From Nitratireductor sp. GISD-1A_MAKvit (GTDB lineage Bacteria > Pseudomonadota > Alphaproteobacteria > Rhizobiales > Rhizobiaceae): a stretch of 64,000 nt of DNA. The stretch's first letter is position 1. Each line of letters begins with the position of its first letter. Positions 47,966 to 57,169 of the stretch are shown here, piece after piece. Under the pieces are notes generated by a model. It had not been told where the DNA came from. It saw nothing but the letters and a program-made list of their open reading frames with translations, and did no database searches. The position numbers were made by a program, and so were the translations under genes. Where the stretch lies: contig NZ_CP161920.1 of the NCBI RefSeq assembly GCF_040819555.1, positions 2,355,001 through 2,419,000 of the forward strand. Reading direction: 5' to 3'.

Positions 47966-49575
47966 AGAACATCGAGCACCGCTGCAGCATCGTGGCGGGC
48001 ATCGAGCATGCCGTAGGTGCTGCGCCATTGCCCGGCTAGGCGCGTTTCGATGAAGGCATCCGCTACCCGCCCGGCCCCCATGCGCCGCAATTCTGCCGCC
48101 GCAGCCGCAAGCGCAAGCTGTTCGGTGAGGATGCGCGCCGTGCCCTCATCCGTCTGGCAAACCCGCGCCGCGGCCGCCAGAACCTCCAGCGTTGCGCCAC
48201 CCTTTTCGCCAAGATCGTTTCCGATCATTGCGAGAACATCGTCGAACAGGCCCGCATTGCGATCGAGCACGCGCAGCACATCGAGCGCCATGACATTGCC
48301 GGCCCCTTCCCAGATCGCATTGACGGGCGCCTCCCGGTAGTGGCGGGCAAGTGGTGCCTCCTCCACATATCCATTGCCCCCCATGCATTCCATGGCTTCA
48401 TAGGTGACCGCAGGCGCCATCTTGCAGACCCAGTATTTGACAACCGGGGTCATGACACGGGCGAATGCCGCTTCACCGCGATTTTCGGCAGCTTCGTCGA
48501 ATGATCGGGCAAGCCGCATGGAAAGCGCCGTGGCCGCCGCCACATCCAGTGCCATGTCGGCCAGAACACGCGTCATGAGCGGCTGCGCGGAAAGCCGCGC
48601 GCCAAACACCTCGCGGTGCCGGGTGTGATGCACCGCCTCGGCCAGCGCAGCGCGCATGATGCCGGCCGATCCCAGCGCGCAGTCGAGCCGCGTCAGCGTC
48701 ACCATGTCCATGATGGTGCGAATGCCGGAGCCCGGCTCCCCCACGAGTTCTCCCATCGTACCGTGAAACTCGACCTCTGCCGAGGCATTGGACCGGTTCC
48801 CCAGCTTGTCCTTGAGGCGCTGGAAATGGAGGCCATTGCCCGCACCGTCTTCGAGAACACGCGGAACGAGGAAGCATGAAAGCCCCTTGTCCGTCTGGGC
48901 GAGGACCAGAAATCCATCTGACATGGGAGCCGAGAGAAACCATTTGTGTCCGGTCAACCGGAAGATCTTGCCTTCGACCCGCTCCGCACGTGTCGTGTTG
49001 GTCCGCAGATCCGTTCCACCCTGTTTTTCGGTCATCCCCATGCCGATCGTGATGCCGCTCTTCTGCGCCACGGGCTTGTCGGAATGGTCGTATTTGCGAA
49101 CGGCGACACGCGGGGCCCACCGGCGGAAAAGGGTTGTGTCGGCCATGAGAGCCGCCAGCGAAGCATTGGTCATGGTGAGCGGGCAAAGATGCCCGCATTC
49201 GAGCTGGGCTGTCAGGTAAAAACGCGCCGCCCTGGCCTGATGGCGCACACCCGCTTCGGCCTCGGTCTTTTCCCAGATGGATGAATGCAGGCCATTGGCA
49301 GCCGAACGGCGCATCAATGCGTGATAGGCAGGGTGGTATTCGACAAGGTCGAGCCGTTTGCCGTATCGATCATGCGTTCTCAGTTGCGGCGTCTCTGAAT
49401 TGGCAAGCCGCGCGAGATCGATCGCCTCGTGATTGCGCACGAAGCGGCCAAGGGTGTCGAGTTCCTTTCGCACCGGTTCGGAAAACCGCTCCGCCGACTG
49501 CATCAGCAGCGGATCGCTGCGCCAGGCATTGGTTCCGGCAATCGGTGGCGGCTGGTTGGTTACATCGTGCGTCAC
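47947..49575 (-). CDS. aidB: AidB-like acyl-CoA dehydrogenase (isovaleryl-CoA dehydrogenase family)
   Basis: The 542-residue product is a flavin-dependent acyl-CoA dehydrogenase of the AidB subgroup, matching E. coli AidB in length. AidB is part of the adaptive response to alkylation and binds DNA. Visible are ITIGMGMTEKQGGTDLRTNT (flavin and substrate region), KWFLSAPMSDGFLVLAQT, LTRLDCALGSAGIMRAALAE and AMECMGGNGYVEEAPLARHY with INAIWEGAGNVMALDVLR. Start GTG 49575 is assumed. The gene is divergent from pyrB, with two perfect dyads in the 203-base spacer. An Ada-type promoter cannot be confirmed, and a catabolic role is an alternative. Confidence 0.88.
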   Translation of the reverse strand: MTHDVTNQPPPIAGTNAWRSDPLLMQSAERFSEPVRKELDTLGRFVRNHEAIDLARLANSETPQLRTHDRYGKRLDLVEYHPAYHALMRRSAANGLHSSIWEKTEAEAGVRHQARAARFYLTAQLECGHLCPLTMTNASLAALMADTTLFRRWAPRVAVRKYDHSDKPVAQKSGITIGMGMTEKQGGTDLRTNTTRAERVEGKIFRLTGHKWFLSAPMSDGFLVLAQTDKGLSCFLVPRVLEDGAGNGLHFQRLKDKLGNRSNASAEVEFHGTMGELVGEPGSGIRTIMDMVTLTRLDCALGSAGIMRAALAEAVHHTRHREVFGARLSAQPLMTRVLADMALDVAAATALSMRLARSFDEAAENRGEAAFARVMTPVVKYWVCKMAPAVTYEAMECMGGNGYVEEAPLARHYREAPVNAIWEGAGNVMALDVLRVLDRNAGLFDDVLAMIGNDLGEKGGATLEVLAAAARVCQTDEGTARILTEQLALAAAAAELRRMGAGRVADAFIETRLAGQWRSTYGMLDARHDAAAVLDVLYPEDS

Positions 49576-49636
49576 GGCATTACTCTATCACAACTTCGAG
49601 GGCGCGCCGGGAATCAGCGCACTCCTACCGATTCAT

Positions 49637-49659
49637 ATTGGCAAACACACCTTGCCAAT
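49637..49659. promoter_or_regulatory. Perfect 8-bp dyad between aidB and pyrB
   Basis: ATTGGCAA (49637-49644) and TTGCCAAT (49652-49659) are exact inverted copies separated by seven bases. This is an operator-like palindrome (TTGGC...GCCAA) in the divergent promoter region, about 60 bases before the aidB start codon. The regulator is unknown. Confidence 0.5.
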
Positions 49660-49686
49660 CCATGAAAGCGCAGGGGCACAGGAAAC

Positions 49687-49705
49687 CACAAATCTGTTAT
49701 TTGTG
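49687..49705. promoter_or_regulatory. Second dyad between aidB and pyrB
   Basis: CACAAAT (49687-49693) and ATTTGTG (49699-49705) form an exact 7-bp inverted repeat around CTGTT, about 75 bases before pyrB. It could be an operator or a leader hairpin of pyrB mRNA. Confidence 0.4.
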
Positions 49706-49778
49706 CCGGGTAAATGGGACCCGATCGATCATGCGTGCTTGCAGCGACCCCGGCACCGGCCTATAGCAGGCCCTTGAG

Positions 49779-50741
49779 ATGACAAACGCCTCTTTCCCCC
49801 TTTATCCGCATCGCCACCTGCTTGGCATCAAGGGTCTTTCGCCCCTTGATATCGATATGCTGCTCGACAGGGCAGACGCAGCCGTTGCGATATCCAGGCA
49901 ACAGGAAAAGAAATCAGCGGTTCTGCGTGGAAGAACCCAGATCAATCTCTTCTACGAAGCCTCGACACGCACCCAGTCCTCGTTCGAACTGGCAGGCAAG
50001 CGCCTTGGCGCCGATGTGATGAACATGGCGGTGGCAAGCTCCTCCACCAAGAAAGGAGAGACGCTGCTCGATACGGCGATCACGCTGAACGCCATGCGCC
50101 CCGACATTCTCGTGATACGCCATGCCTCGGCCGGCGCGGCAGCACTGCTTGCCCAGAAGGTTTCCTGCTCGGTGGTCAATGCAGGCGACGGCGCGCACGA
50201 GCACCCCACCCAGGCACTTCTCGATGCACTGACCATCCGCCGGGCCAAGGGCCGGATCGGCGGTTTGACGGTGGCCATCTGCGGTGACGTGCTGCATTCA
50301 CGGGTTGCCCGCTCGAACATCGTTCTTTTGAACGCCATGGGCGCACGGGTCCGTGTGGTTGCCCCCTCCACTCTCCTGCCCACGGGCATAGAACAGATGG
50401 GTGTCGAACCGTTTACGCGGATGGAGGACGGGCTGGAAGGAGCGGACATCGTCATGATGCTTCGCCTGCAGCGCGAGCGCATGGCCGGTTCCCTGATACC
50501 CTCGGTGCGGGAATATTTCCGGCATTTCGGCCTCGATGCCGAAAAGCTGAAGGCGGCCAAAGAAGACGCGCTGGTCATGCATCCGGGGCCCATGAACCGG
50601 GGCGTGGAGATCGCCTCGGAGATTGCCGACGGCTCACGAAGCCTCATTCAGGAACAGGTTGAGATGGGCGTTGCCGTGCGCATGGCCGTGATGGAAGCGC
50701 TGTTGGATCCCCGCCGAAGCTCCGAGGGAGACGCGACATGA
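49779..50741 (+). CDS. pyrB: Aspartate carbamoyltransferase catalytic subunit PyrB
   Basis: PyrB makes carbamoyl-aspartate, the committed step of pyrimidine synthesis. The 320-residue product has the carbamoyl-phosphate site [20 protein letters not shown] near residue 60, the [15 protein letters not shown] segment near 140, [16 protein letters not shown] and the C-terminal [15 protein letters not shown]. It overlaps the next gene, an inactive-looking dihydroorotase homolog, by four bases (ATGA at 50738-50741). This fits the class A ATCase arrangement, where PyrB is found in complex with a DHOase-like chain. No pyrI is present. Confidence 0.96.
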   Translation: MTNASFPLYPHRHLLGIKGLSPLDIDMLLDRADAAVAISRQQEKKSAVLRGRTQINLFYEASTRTQSSFELAGKRLGADVMNMAVASSSTKKGETLLDTAITLNAMRPDILVIRHASAGAAALLAQKVSCSVVNAGDGAHEHPTQALLDALTIRRAKGRIGGLTVAICGDVLHSRVARSNIVLLNAMGARVRVVAPSTLLPTGIEQMGVEPFTRMEDGLEGADIVMMLRLQRERMAGSLIPSVREYFRHFGLDAEKLKAAKEDALVMHPGPMNRGVEIASEIADGSRSLIQEQVEMGVAVRMAVMEALLDPRRSSEGDAT

Positions 50742-52024
50742 GCACGACCGTGTTTCAGAACGCGCGCGTCGTCGACCCTTCGCGGGGCATCGATGAAAAT
50801 GGCACCGTCATCGTGGCGAACGGCGTGATTTCGGCTGCCGGGGCAGATGCGCTCAACCAGGGCGTTCCCGAAGAGGCGAGCATCGTGGACTGCCAGGGGC
50901 ACGCCATTCTGCCGGGGCTTGTGGATTCGCGTGTCTTCATCGGTGAGCCCGGCGGAGAACACCGCGAAACAATTGCATCCGCCAGCCGGGCCGCGGCAGC
51001 GGGTGGGGTTACCTCCATCATCATGATGCCCGACACCACGCCCGTTATCGATGACGTGGCGCTGGTGGAGTTCGTCAAGCGAACAGCGCGCGAGACAGCA
51101 ACGGTGAACATCTTTCCTGCCGCTTCCGTTACCAGGGGCTTTGCAGGCAGGGAACTCTCCGAGTTCGGCCTGCTTCAGGAGGCGGGCGCGGTAATGCTGA
51201 CCGAGGGGCGTTCCACGATCGCAAGCTCCCTGGTGATGCGCCGTGCGCTCACCTATGCACGCGATCTGGGCATTCCGATCGCCCATGAAACGCAGGATCC
51301 GCATCTTGCAGCCTCAGGCGTGATGAATGAGGGGCTTTTTGCAAGCTGGCTCGGTCTGCCGGGCATCCCGCGGGAAGCGGAGACGATTCCGCTCGTGCGC
51401 GACCTCATGCTCGCGGGGCTGACCCGGGGACGCTATCACGCCGCAAAAATTTCCACGGCCATGTCGGCGACAGCCGTTGCGCGCGCCAAGACGGAAGGTG
51501 CAGATGTAAGCGCCGGCGTCTCCATCAATCACCTCACGCTCAACGAAAACGACATTGGCGATTATCGCACGTTTTTCCGGCTTTCTCCGCCGCTGCGCAC
51601 GGAAGAAGACCGGCTTGCCATGGTTGAAGCACTCAAGACCGGAGCGATCGACATCATCGTTTCGTCGCACGACCCGCAGGATGTGGACACAAAACGCCTG
51701 CCCTTTGCCGAAGCGGAAGCCGGTGCAATCGGGCTCGAAACGCTTCTGGCGGCGGCGCTGCGCCTCTATCACAATGGCGATCTGCCGCTTTTGCGGCTCG
51801 TGGAGTGTCTGTCCACCGCGCCAGCGAAACTGTTCAACCTGCCCGCAGGCTCGTTGAAGCCCGGTTCTCCGGCAGACCTCGTTCTGGTCGATCTTGACGC
51901 TCCATGGATCGTACGTGAAGCCGATATCCGTTCGCTGTCGAAAAACACGTGCTTTGAAGGCGCGCGCATGCAGGGTGTGGTCTTGCAAACAATGGTTGCA
52001 GGCCGCACAGTGTTCGCCGCCTGA
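50738..52024 (+). CDS. pyrC: Dihydroorotase-like protein, probable non-catalytic PyrC partner of PyrB
   Basis: The 428-residue product is a full-length amidohydrolase of the dihydroorotase type ([55 protein letters not shown]-terminal [17 protein letters not shown]). Catalytic DHOases have VDxHxHxR after PGL; here it reads [11 protein letters not shown], so both histidines are gone. The late aspartate motif (TDHAPH in active enzymes) reads SSHDPQ. The protein thus lacks most metal ligands and should be inactive, as in the PyrC' chains that support class A ATCase in pseudomonads. Translational coupling to pyrB fits a structural role. A genuine DHOase is expected elsewhere in the genome. Confidence 0.9.
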   Translation: MSTTVFQNARVVDPSRGIDENGTVIVANGVISAAGADALNQGVPEEASIVDCQGHAILPGLVDSRVFIGEPGGEHRETIASASRAAAAGGVTSIIMMPDTTPVIDDVALVEFVKRTARETATVNIFPAASVTRGFAGRELSEFGLLQEAGAVMLTEGRSTIASSLVMRRALTYARDLGIPIAHETQDPHLAASGVMNEGLFASWLGLPGIPREAETIPLVRDLMLAGLTRGRYHAAKISTAMSATAVARAKTEGADVSAGVSINHLTLNENDIGDYRTFFRLSPPLRTEEDRLAMVEALKTGAIDIIVSSHDPQDVDTKRLPFAEAEAGAIGLETLLAAALRLYHNGDLPLLRLVECLSTAPAKLFNLPAGSLKPGSPADLVLVDLDAPWIVREADIRSLSKNTCFEGARMQGVVLQTMVAGRTVFAA

Positions 52025-52054
52025 ATGAACACATAAACAAAGGGGGGAAGCCAG

Positions 52055-52669
52055 ATGCCGGATGCAGCCAGTTGGCAGTTAGCGCTGCCCTATCTCGTGG
52101 CCGCCCTGCTTTTCGGCTATCTGCTCGGTTCGATCCCGTTTGGCCTGATCATCACACGCCTTGCAGGGCTTGGTGATGTCCGAAAGATCGGGTCGGGCAA
52201 TATCGGCGCGACCAATGTTTTACGCACCGGCAACAAGAAACTTGCGGCGCTCACCCTTCTGGGCGATGCCTTGAAAGGCACCGTCGCCGTTCTCATCGCC
52301 GGGCTTTACGGGCGCGATATGGCAACTGCCGCCGGGCTTGGCGCATTCCTTGGCCATCTTTATCCGGTCTGGCTCCGCTTTCGCGGCGGGAAAGGGGTTG
52401 CCACCTATCTCGGCGTTCTTGTCGCGATTGCCTGGCCGGGAGCGCTGATTTTCGCCGCGGTCTGGCTCGCGGTCGCATTCATCACGCGGTATTCTTCCTT
52501 GTCTGCGCTCGTGGCTGCCATCGCGGTTCCCACCGGGCTTTTTCTTCTCGATCATTCGCAGGCCGCCTGGCTTTTCGTTCTGATGAGCCTGATCGTGTTC
52601 ATCAAACACCGGGCAAACATCAGCCGGCTGATGTCTGGTACCGAAACCCGGATCGGGGGCAAGGGGTGA
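52055..52669 (+). CDS. plsY: Glycerol-3-phosphate acyltransferase PlsY
   Basis: PlsY transfers acyl groups from acyl-phosphate to glycerol 3-phosphate, the first step of phospholipid synthesis. The 204-residue membrane protein has [20 protein letters not shown], the signature [18 protein letters not shown] near residue 47, [20 protein letters not shown] near 108 and a last motif with [16 protein letters not shown]. All three conserved cytosolic motifs are intact. It overlaps dprA by four bases (GTGA) and follows pyrC after 30 bases, so pyrB-pyrC-plsY-dprA may be one transcript. Confidence 0.95.
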   Translation: MPDAASWQLALPYLVAALLFGYLLGSIPFGLIITRLAGLGDVRKIGSGNIGATNVLRTGNKKLAALTLLGDALKGTVAVLIAGLYGRDMATAAGLGAFLGHLYPVWLRFRGGKGVATYLGVLVAIAWPGALIFAAVWLAVAFITRYSSLSALVAAIAVPTGLFLLDHSQAAWLFVLMSLIVFIKHRANISRLMSGTETRIGGKG

Positions 52670-53823
52670 ACGCCCCGCAGCAAGGTGCCCAGCTTAGTGA
52701 CCGGCAGCGCCTTGCCTGGCTTCAGCTTCTGCGCAGCGACAATGTCGGGCCGGCGACCTTTCGCCAGCTCGTCAATCATTTCGGCTCGGCGGAAGCCGCG
52801 CTCGAAATGCTGCCAGAGCTTGCCGCGCGCGGCGGCGCCAAGGGGCGCATTGTCATCGCCTCACGCGACGATGCGGAGCACGAAATGGAGTTTGCCCGGC
52901 GCTTCGGAGCCCGTTTTGTTGCCGTTGGGGAAGCCGACTACCCTCCCCTCATGCGCCGCATGGATCAGCCACCACCCCTGCTTGCGGTCACGGGCAATCC
53001 AACCGTGGCCCATCGCCCCACCATTGCCCTGGTTGGTGCGCGCAACGCCTCCATCACCGGCACCAAAATTGCACGAAAGCTGGCGTCAGCCCTCGGGGCA
53101 GCGGGCTTTGCCGTCGCGTCGGGACTGGCAAGGGGCATCGACGCTGCGGCCCATCACGGCAGTCTTGAAACCGGCACGATCGCGGCACTGGCAGGCGGGC
53201 TCGACAAGCCCTATCCGCCTGAAAACAAGGCATTGTTCGACGCGATATGCGATCGCGGGCTCGTGATGAGCGAAATGCCCTTCGGCTGGATTCCGCGGGC
53301 ACGGGATTTCCCGCGCCGCAACAGGCTTGTCGCTGGTGCGGCCATGGGGCTCGTCGTGATAGAAGCGGCAAAACGATCCGGCTCCCTGATCAGCGCGAGG
53401 CTTGCAGCCGAGATGGGCCGGCTCGTTTTCGCCGTTCCCGGCTCCCCCTTCGACCCGCGGGCCGGTGGAACCAATGGTCTTTTGAAGGACGGCGCGATCC
53501 TCGTCACCGATGCCGATGACATCGCCTCTCAGATCGCTCCTTTGCTTGACAGGCCACCACCCGCGCCGGAGCATCTGGAGGAACCGCCTCTATCAGCGTC
53601 CGCGCCGCCACCAAGCGACAGTGACCGAACACTCATCGTCAATGCGCTGGGGCCGACACCCGTGCTTATCGACGAGATCATCCGGCACACCGGGCTTCAT
53701 GCAGCCCAGGTGCTGACCGTTCTGCTTGAGCTCGATCTTGCCGGCCGCCTTGAAAGACATCCCGGCAATGCCGTGTCTCTTGTCTCGGCACAGGATCAGG
53801 AACCGGGTTCGCTGTTCTCCTGA
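52666..53823 (+). CDS. dprA: DNA processing protein DprA
   Basis: DprA loads RecA onto incoming single-stranded DNA in transformation. The 385-residue product has an N-terminal SAM-like region ([20 protein letters not shown]) and a Rossmann core with [57 protein letters not shown] and [20 protein letters not shown]. The C-terminal winged-helix domain (about 315-375) includes [23 protein letters not shown] 52666 overlaps the plsY stop. Together with comEC at 8673-11075 this gives two competence genes in the window. Confidence 0.95.
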   Translation: MNAPQQGAQLSDRQRLAWLQLLRSDNVGPATFRQLVNHFGSAEAALEMLPELAARGGAKGRIVIASRDDAEHEMEFARRFGARFVAVGEADYPPLMRRMDQPPPLLAVTGNPTVAHRPTIALVGARNASITGTKIARKLASALGAAGFAVASGLARGIDAAAHHGSLETGTIAALAGGLDKPYPPENKALFDAICDRGLVMSEMPFGWIPRARDFPRRNRLVAGAAMGLVVIEAAKRSGSLISARLAAEMGRLVFAVPGSPFDPRAGGTNGLLKDGAILVTDADDIASQIAPLLDRPPPAPEHLEEPPLSASAPPPSDSDRTLIVNALGPTPVLIDEIIRHTGLHAAQVLTVLLELDLAGRLERHPGNAVSLVSAQDQEPGSLFS

Positions 53824-54022
53824 ACATGACAGGCTGTGCCCTGCCCCGTCAGGCGAGCGCACCGATTCACGTCGATCGTATTTGCAACGGCAATTCTGCC
53901 GTCTGCGACTGCTCCGGCTATTGCAGCCTTGAAATCGTTCGGTCTGTTTTTCCCTGCAGAGAGAAGACGGTGTCCACAGCGCGGAAGGCAGAGTTGGCGA
54001 GGCTGCGCGGCCGGTGAGACCA

Positions 54023-54214
54023 CTAGCCCAGTCTGCGTTTTTCCAGAATTTGGGGTTCCATCCGCACGACGTCGCTGGCCTCGATATAGGCCATCTCGAT
54101 CATGTAGGCGAGCATGTCGTAGCGTTCCAGCCGTGCCATCGTTCGCAATTGTCCGAGCATCGACTGGATATAGTCGATCGTATCGGTTGGTCTCCTTCCA
54201 CGATATCTGCCCAT
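54023..54214 (-). CDS. Small conserved-looking protein, 63 residues (hypothetical)
   Basis: A basic-to-acidic helical protein from ATG 54214: RRPTDTIDYIQSMLGQLRTM, then ARLERYDMLAYMIEMAYIEA and SDVVRMEPQILEKRRLG. GGAAGGGAG lies nine to ten bases upstream, a strong ribosome site. The amphipathic helices resemble a small rhizobial protein that I have seen annotated as hypothetical near dprA/topA; that resemblance is from memory. No function can be given. It is divergent from topA and convergent with dprA. Confidence 0.62.
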   Translation of the reverse strand: MGRYRGRRPTDTIDYIQSMLGQLRTMARLERYDMLAYMIEMAYIEASDVVRMEPQILEKRRLG

Positions 54215-54524
54215 CCGCAATCGCTCCCTTCCAGTGCGCGACACCCCTGTTGTGTTGCCCCGTTATGCTCCCCGAAGTGCTCCCCGTTTCGTCCGCATCC
54301 CCAGCGTGTCTCCATTAAGGACCCAGATGCAGTATAGCGCGCCTTATAAACAAATAAACACTTCATTTACGATAAACGTACACCTATCCACAGAAGTTTG
54401 GTGACGGTTGAAATTCCCATTAGGCCTTGACCGCACGGCAAAGCACAGCCATGTGACGAGGCTGGATTCGTTCAAATGCGGGGCGCCCGATCAGCCAGGC
54501 GCCTGCGAGGAAATCTTAAAGCTC
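54215..54524. other. Spacer between the 63-residue ORF and topA
   Basis: About 310 bases with an AT-rich patch at 54330-54400 where the topA promoter is likely. CTATCCACA at 54384-54392 is one base from a DnaA box (TTATCCACA), probably by chance. I see no further gene or hairpin of note. Confidence 0.4.
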
Positions 54525-57165
54525 ATGGATCTCGTCATCGTCGAGTCGCCGGCCAAGGCGAAAACAATCAACAAATATCTGGGCTCGAACTACAAGGTTC
54601 TCGCCTCGTTCGGCCATGTGCGCGATCTTCCCGCCAAGGATGGATCGGTGCGCCCGGATGAAGACTTCGCCATGTCGTGGAGCGTGGACAGCCCGTCTTC
54701 CAAGCGCCTGAGCGAAATCGCCAAGGCGGTCAGGGAAGCCGACAGTTTGATTCTCGCCACCGACCCCGACCGCGAGGGTGAGGCGATTTCCTGGCATGTG
54801 CTGGAAGTGTTGCGGCAGAAAAAAGCGTTGAAGGACAAGCCGGTTCGCCGCGTTGTCTTCAATGCCATCACCAAGAAAGCCGTGCTTGAAGCGCTGGCCA
54901 ATCCACGTGATGTCGATGCGCCGCTGGTGGATGCCTATCTTGCGCGCCGTGCGCTCGACTATCTGGTTGGCTTCACGCTTTCGCCTGTCCTTTGGCGCAA
55001 ACTGCCCGGCGCTCGCTCGGCGGGGCCGCGTGCAGTCGGTGGCGCTGCGCCTCGTCTGTGACCGGGAAGCAGAGATCGAGCGCTTCATCCGCGAGGATTA
55101 CTGGCAGATTGCCGCAAAGCTTGCCACGCCACGGCAGGAGCATTTTGAGGCACGTCTGACGACCGTCGACGGCAAGAAGCTGCAGAAGCTCGATATCAAG
55201 AGCCAGGAACAGGCCGACGATATCAAGGCGATGCTTGAAGGCGCCGCCTTCAGGACCGTTTCGGTGGAGGCGAAGCCCACGCGGCGCAATCCTGCCCCGC
55301 CCTTCACGACCTCGACCCTGCAGCAGGCAGCTTCCTCGCGTCTGGGATTTGGTGCCTCGCGCACCATGCAGGTGGCACAGCGTCTTTACGAGGGCATCGA
55401 CATCGGCGGCGAGACGGCCGGTCTGATCACCTATATGCGTACCGATGGCGTTCAGATGGCGCCCGAGGCACTCGACCAGGCCCGCAAGGCGATCGGCACC
55501 GAGTTCGGCGAGCGCTATCTGCCCGAAAAACCGCGTTTTTATTCGGTTAAGGCCAAGAATGCGCAGGAAGCGCACGAAGCGATCCGCCCGACCGATTTTT
55601 CCCGCACCCCGGATCAGGTGCGCCGTTATCTCGATGCGGATCAGGCGCGCCTTTATGAAATAATCTGGAAGCGGGCCATTGCCAGCCAGATGCAGCCGGC
55701 CGAGATCGAGCGCACCACGGTCGAGATCATTGCCGAAAACGGCTCGCGCAATGCCGGCCTGCGGGCCGTGGGTTCGGTGATCCGCTTTGAAGGGTTTCTT
55801 GCCGCCTACGCCATCGAGAAGGACGAGAACGCCGAGGATGAGGAAAGCCGCCGCCTGCCCCTCATCAACGAGGGTGAGGTTCAGACGCGTGAATCGATCG
55901 AAGCAACCAAACACACGACCGAACCGCCGCCGCGCTATTCCGAAGCCTCGCTGATCAAGAAAATGGAAGAGCTGGGCATCGGTCGTCCCTCCACCTATGC
56001 GGCCACGCTCAAGACGCTTGAGGACCGTGACTATGTCACCATCGAGAAGCGCAGGCTCATGCCGCAGGCGAAAGGACGCCTCGTCACCGCCTTCCTGGAA
56101 AGCTTTTTCGAGCGCTATGTTGAATATGATTTCACGGCCGATCTCGAAGAGAAACTCGACAGGATCTCCGATGGCCAGCTTTCATGGAAAGAGGTCCTGC
56201 GTGATTTCTGGCAGGATTTCTCCGGCCATGTGGACGAGATCAAGGAACTGCGCGTCACGAATGTTCTCGATGCGCTGAACGAGGAACTGGCCCCGCTCGC
56301 ATTCCCCGCAAAGGAGGACGGCAGCGACCCGCGCGCCTGTCCGCGCTGCGGCACCGGCCAGCTGTCACTCAAGCTCGGGCGCCACGGCGCATTCGTCGGC
56401 TGCTCCAATTATCCCGAATGCGGCTTTACCCGCCAGTTCGGTGAGGCTGGAAATGGCGAGAATGGCGAAAACGGGCTCGACGGCGACAAGGTGCTCGGCA
56501 AGGACCCGCACACGGAAGAAGAGATCACGCTGCGTTCGGGCCGGTTCGGTCCCTATGTCCAGCGCGGAGAAGGCAAGGAAGCAAAGCGCGCTGGCCTGCC
56601 GAAGGGCTGGGCGCCCGATTCCATCGATATCGAGAAGGCGCTGGCGCTTCTGGCGCTGCCCCGCGATGTCGGCCAGCATCCCGAGACCGGCAAGATGATC
56701 TCCGCAGGCATCGGGCGCTATGGGCCCTTCCTTTTGCACGACGGGTCATATGCCAACCTGGAAAGCGTTGAAGACGTGTTCTCCATCGGCCTCAACCGTG
56801 CGGTGACCGTGATTGCGGAGAAAAAGGCCAAGGGCGGGCGCGGACGCTCCACGCCGGCGGCTCTCAAGGAGCTTGGTGATCATCCCGACGAGGGTGGCAA
56901 GATCACCGTCCGGGACGGACGCTACGGCCCCTATGTCAATCACGGCAAGATCAATGCGACACTCCCCAAGGGCAAGGACCCGATGGATGTGACGCTTGAG
57001 GAAGCCGTGGAGCTGATCGCTGCCAAAGCGGCCAAGGGCGGCAAGAAAAAGCCGGCCGCGAAAAAGAAGGCACCTGCCAAGAAGGCGACAACGGCAAAGA
57101 AGGCGACGACAGCAAAGAAGACAGCCGCGGCGAAGAAGAAGACCGCAGCTAAGAAAGAGGAATAA
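54525..57165 (+). CDS. topA: DNA topoisomerase I TopA (apparent +1 frameshift)
   Basis: TopA relaxes negative supercoils. From ATG 54525 (MDLVIVESPAKAKTINKYL, with GAGGAA upstream) the Toprim domain is complete, with ATDPDREGEAISWH near residue 82. The register is lost at residue 166, where GCGGGGCCG (55022-55025) has one G too many. Corrected, it reads LPGARSAGRVQSVALRLVCD and runs to 879 residues with the catalytic tyrosine in GLITYMRTDGV near residue 303, the zinc motif CPRCGTGQ...CSNYPEC, and TopA-C repeats (SGRFGPYVQRGEG, DGRYGPYVNHGKI). A Lys/Ala-rich tail of about 40 residues ends the protein. rnr begins four bases after the stop. Confidence 0.93.
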
Positions 57166-57169
57166 CGCC

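Noticed and set aside
54384..54392. DnaA-box-like CTATCCACA upstream of topA, as part of an origin
   Set aside because: A single nine-base near match without further boxes, an AT-rich unwinding element or origin-type neighbours.
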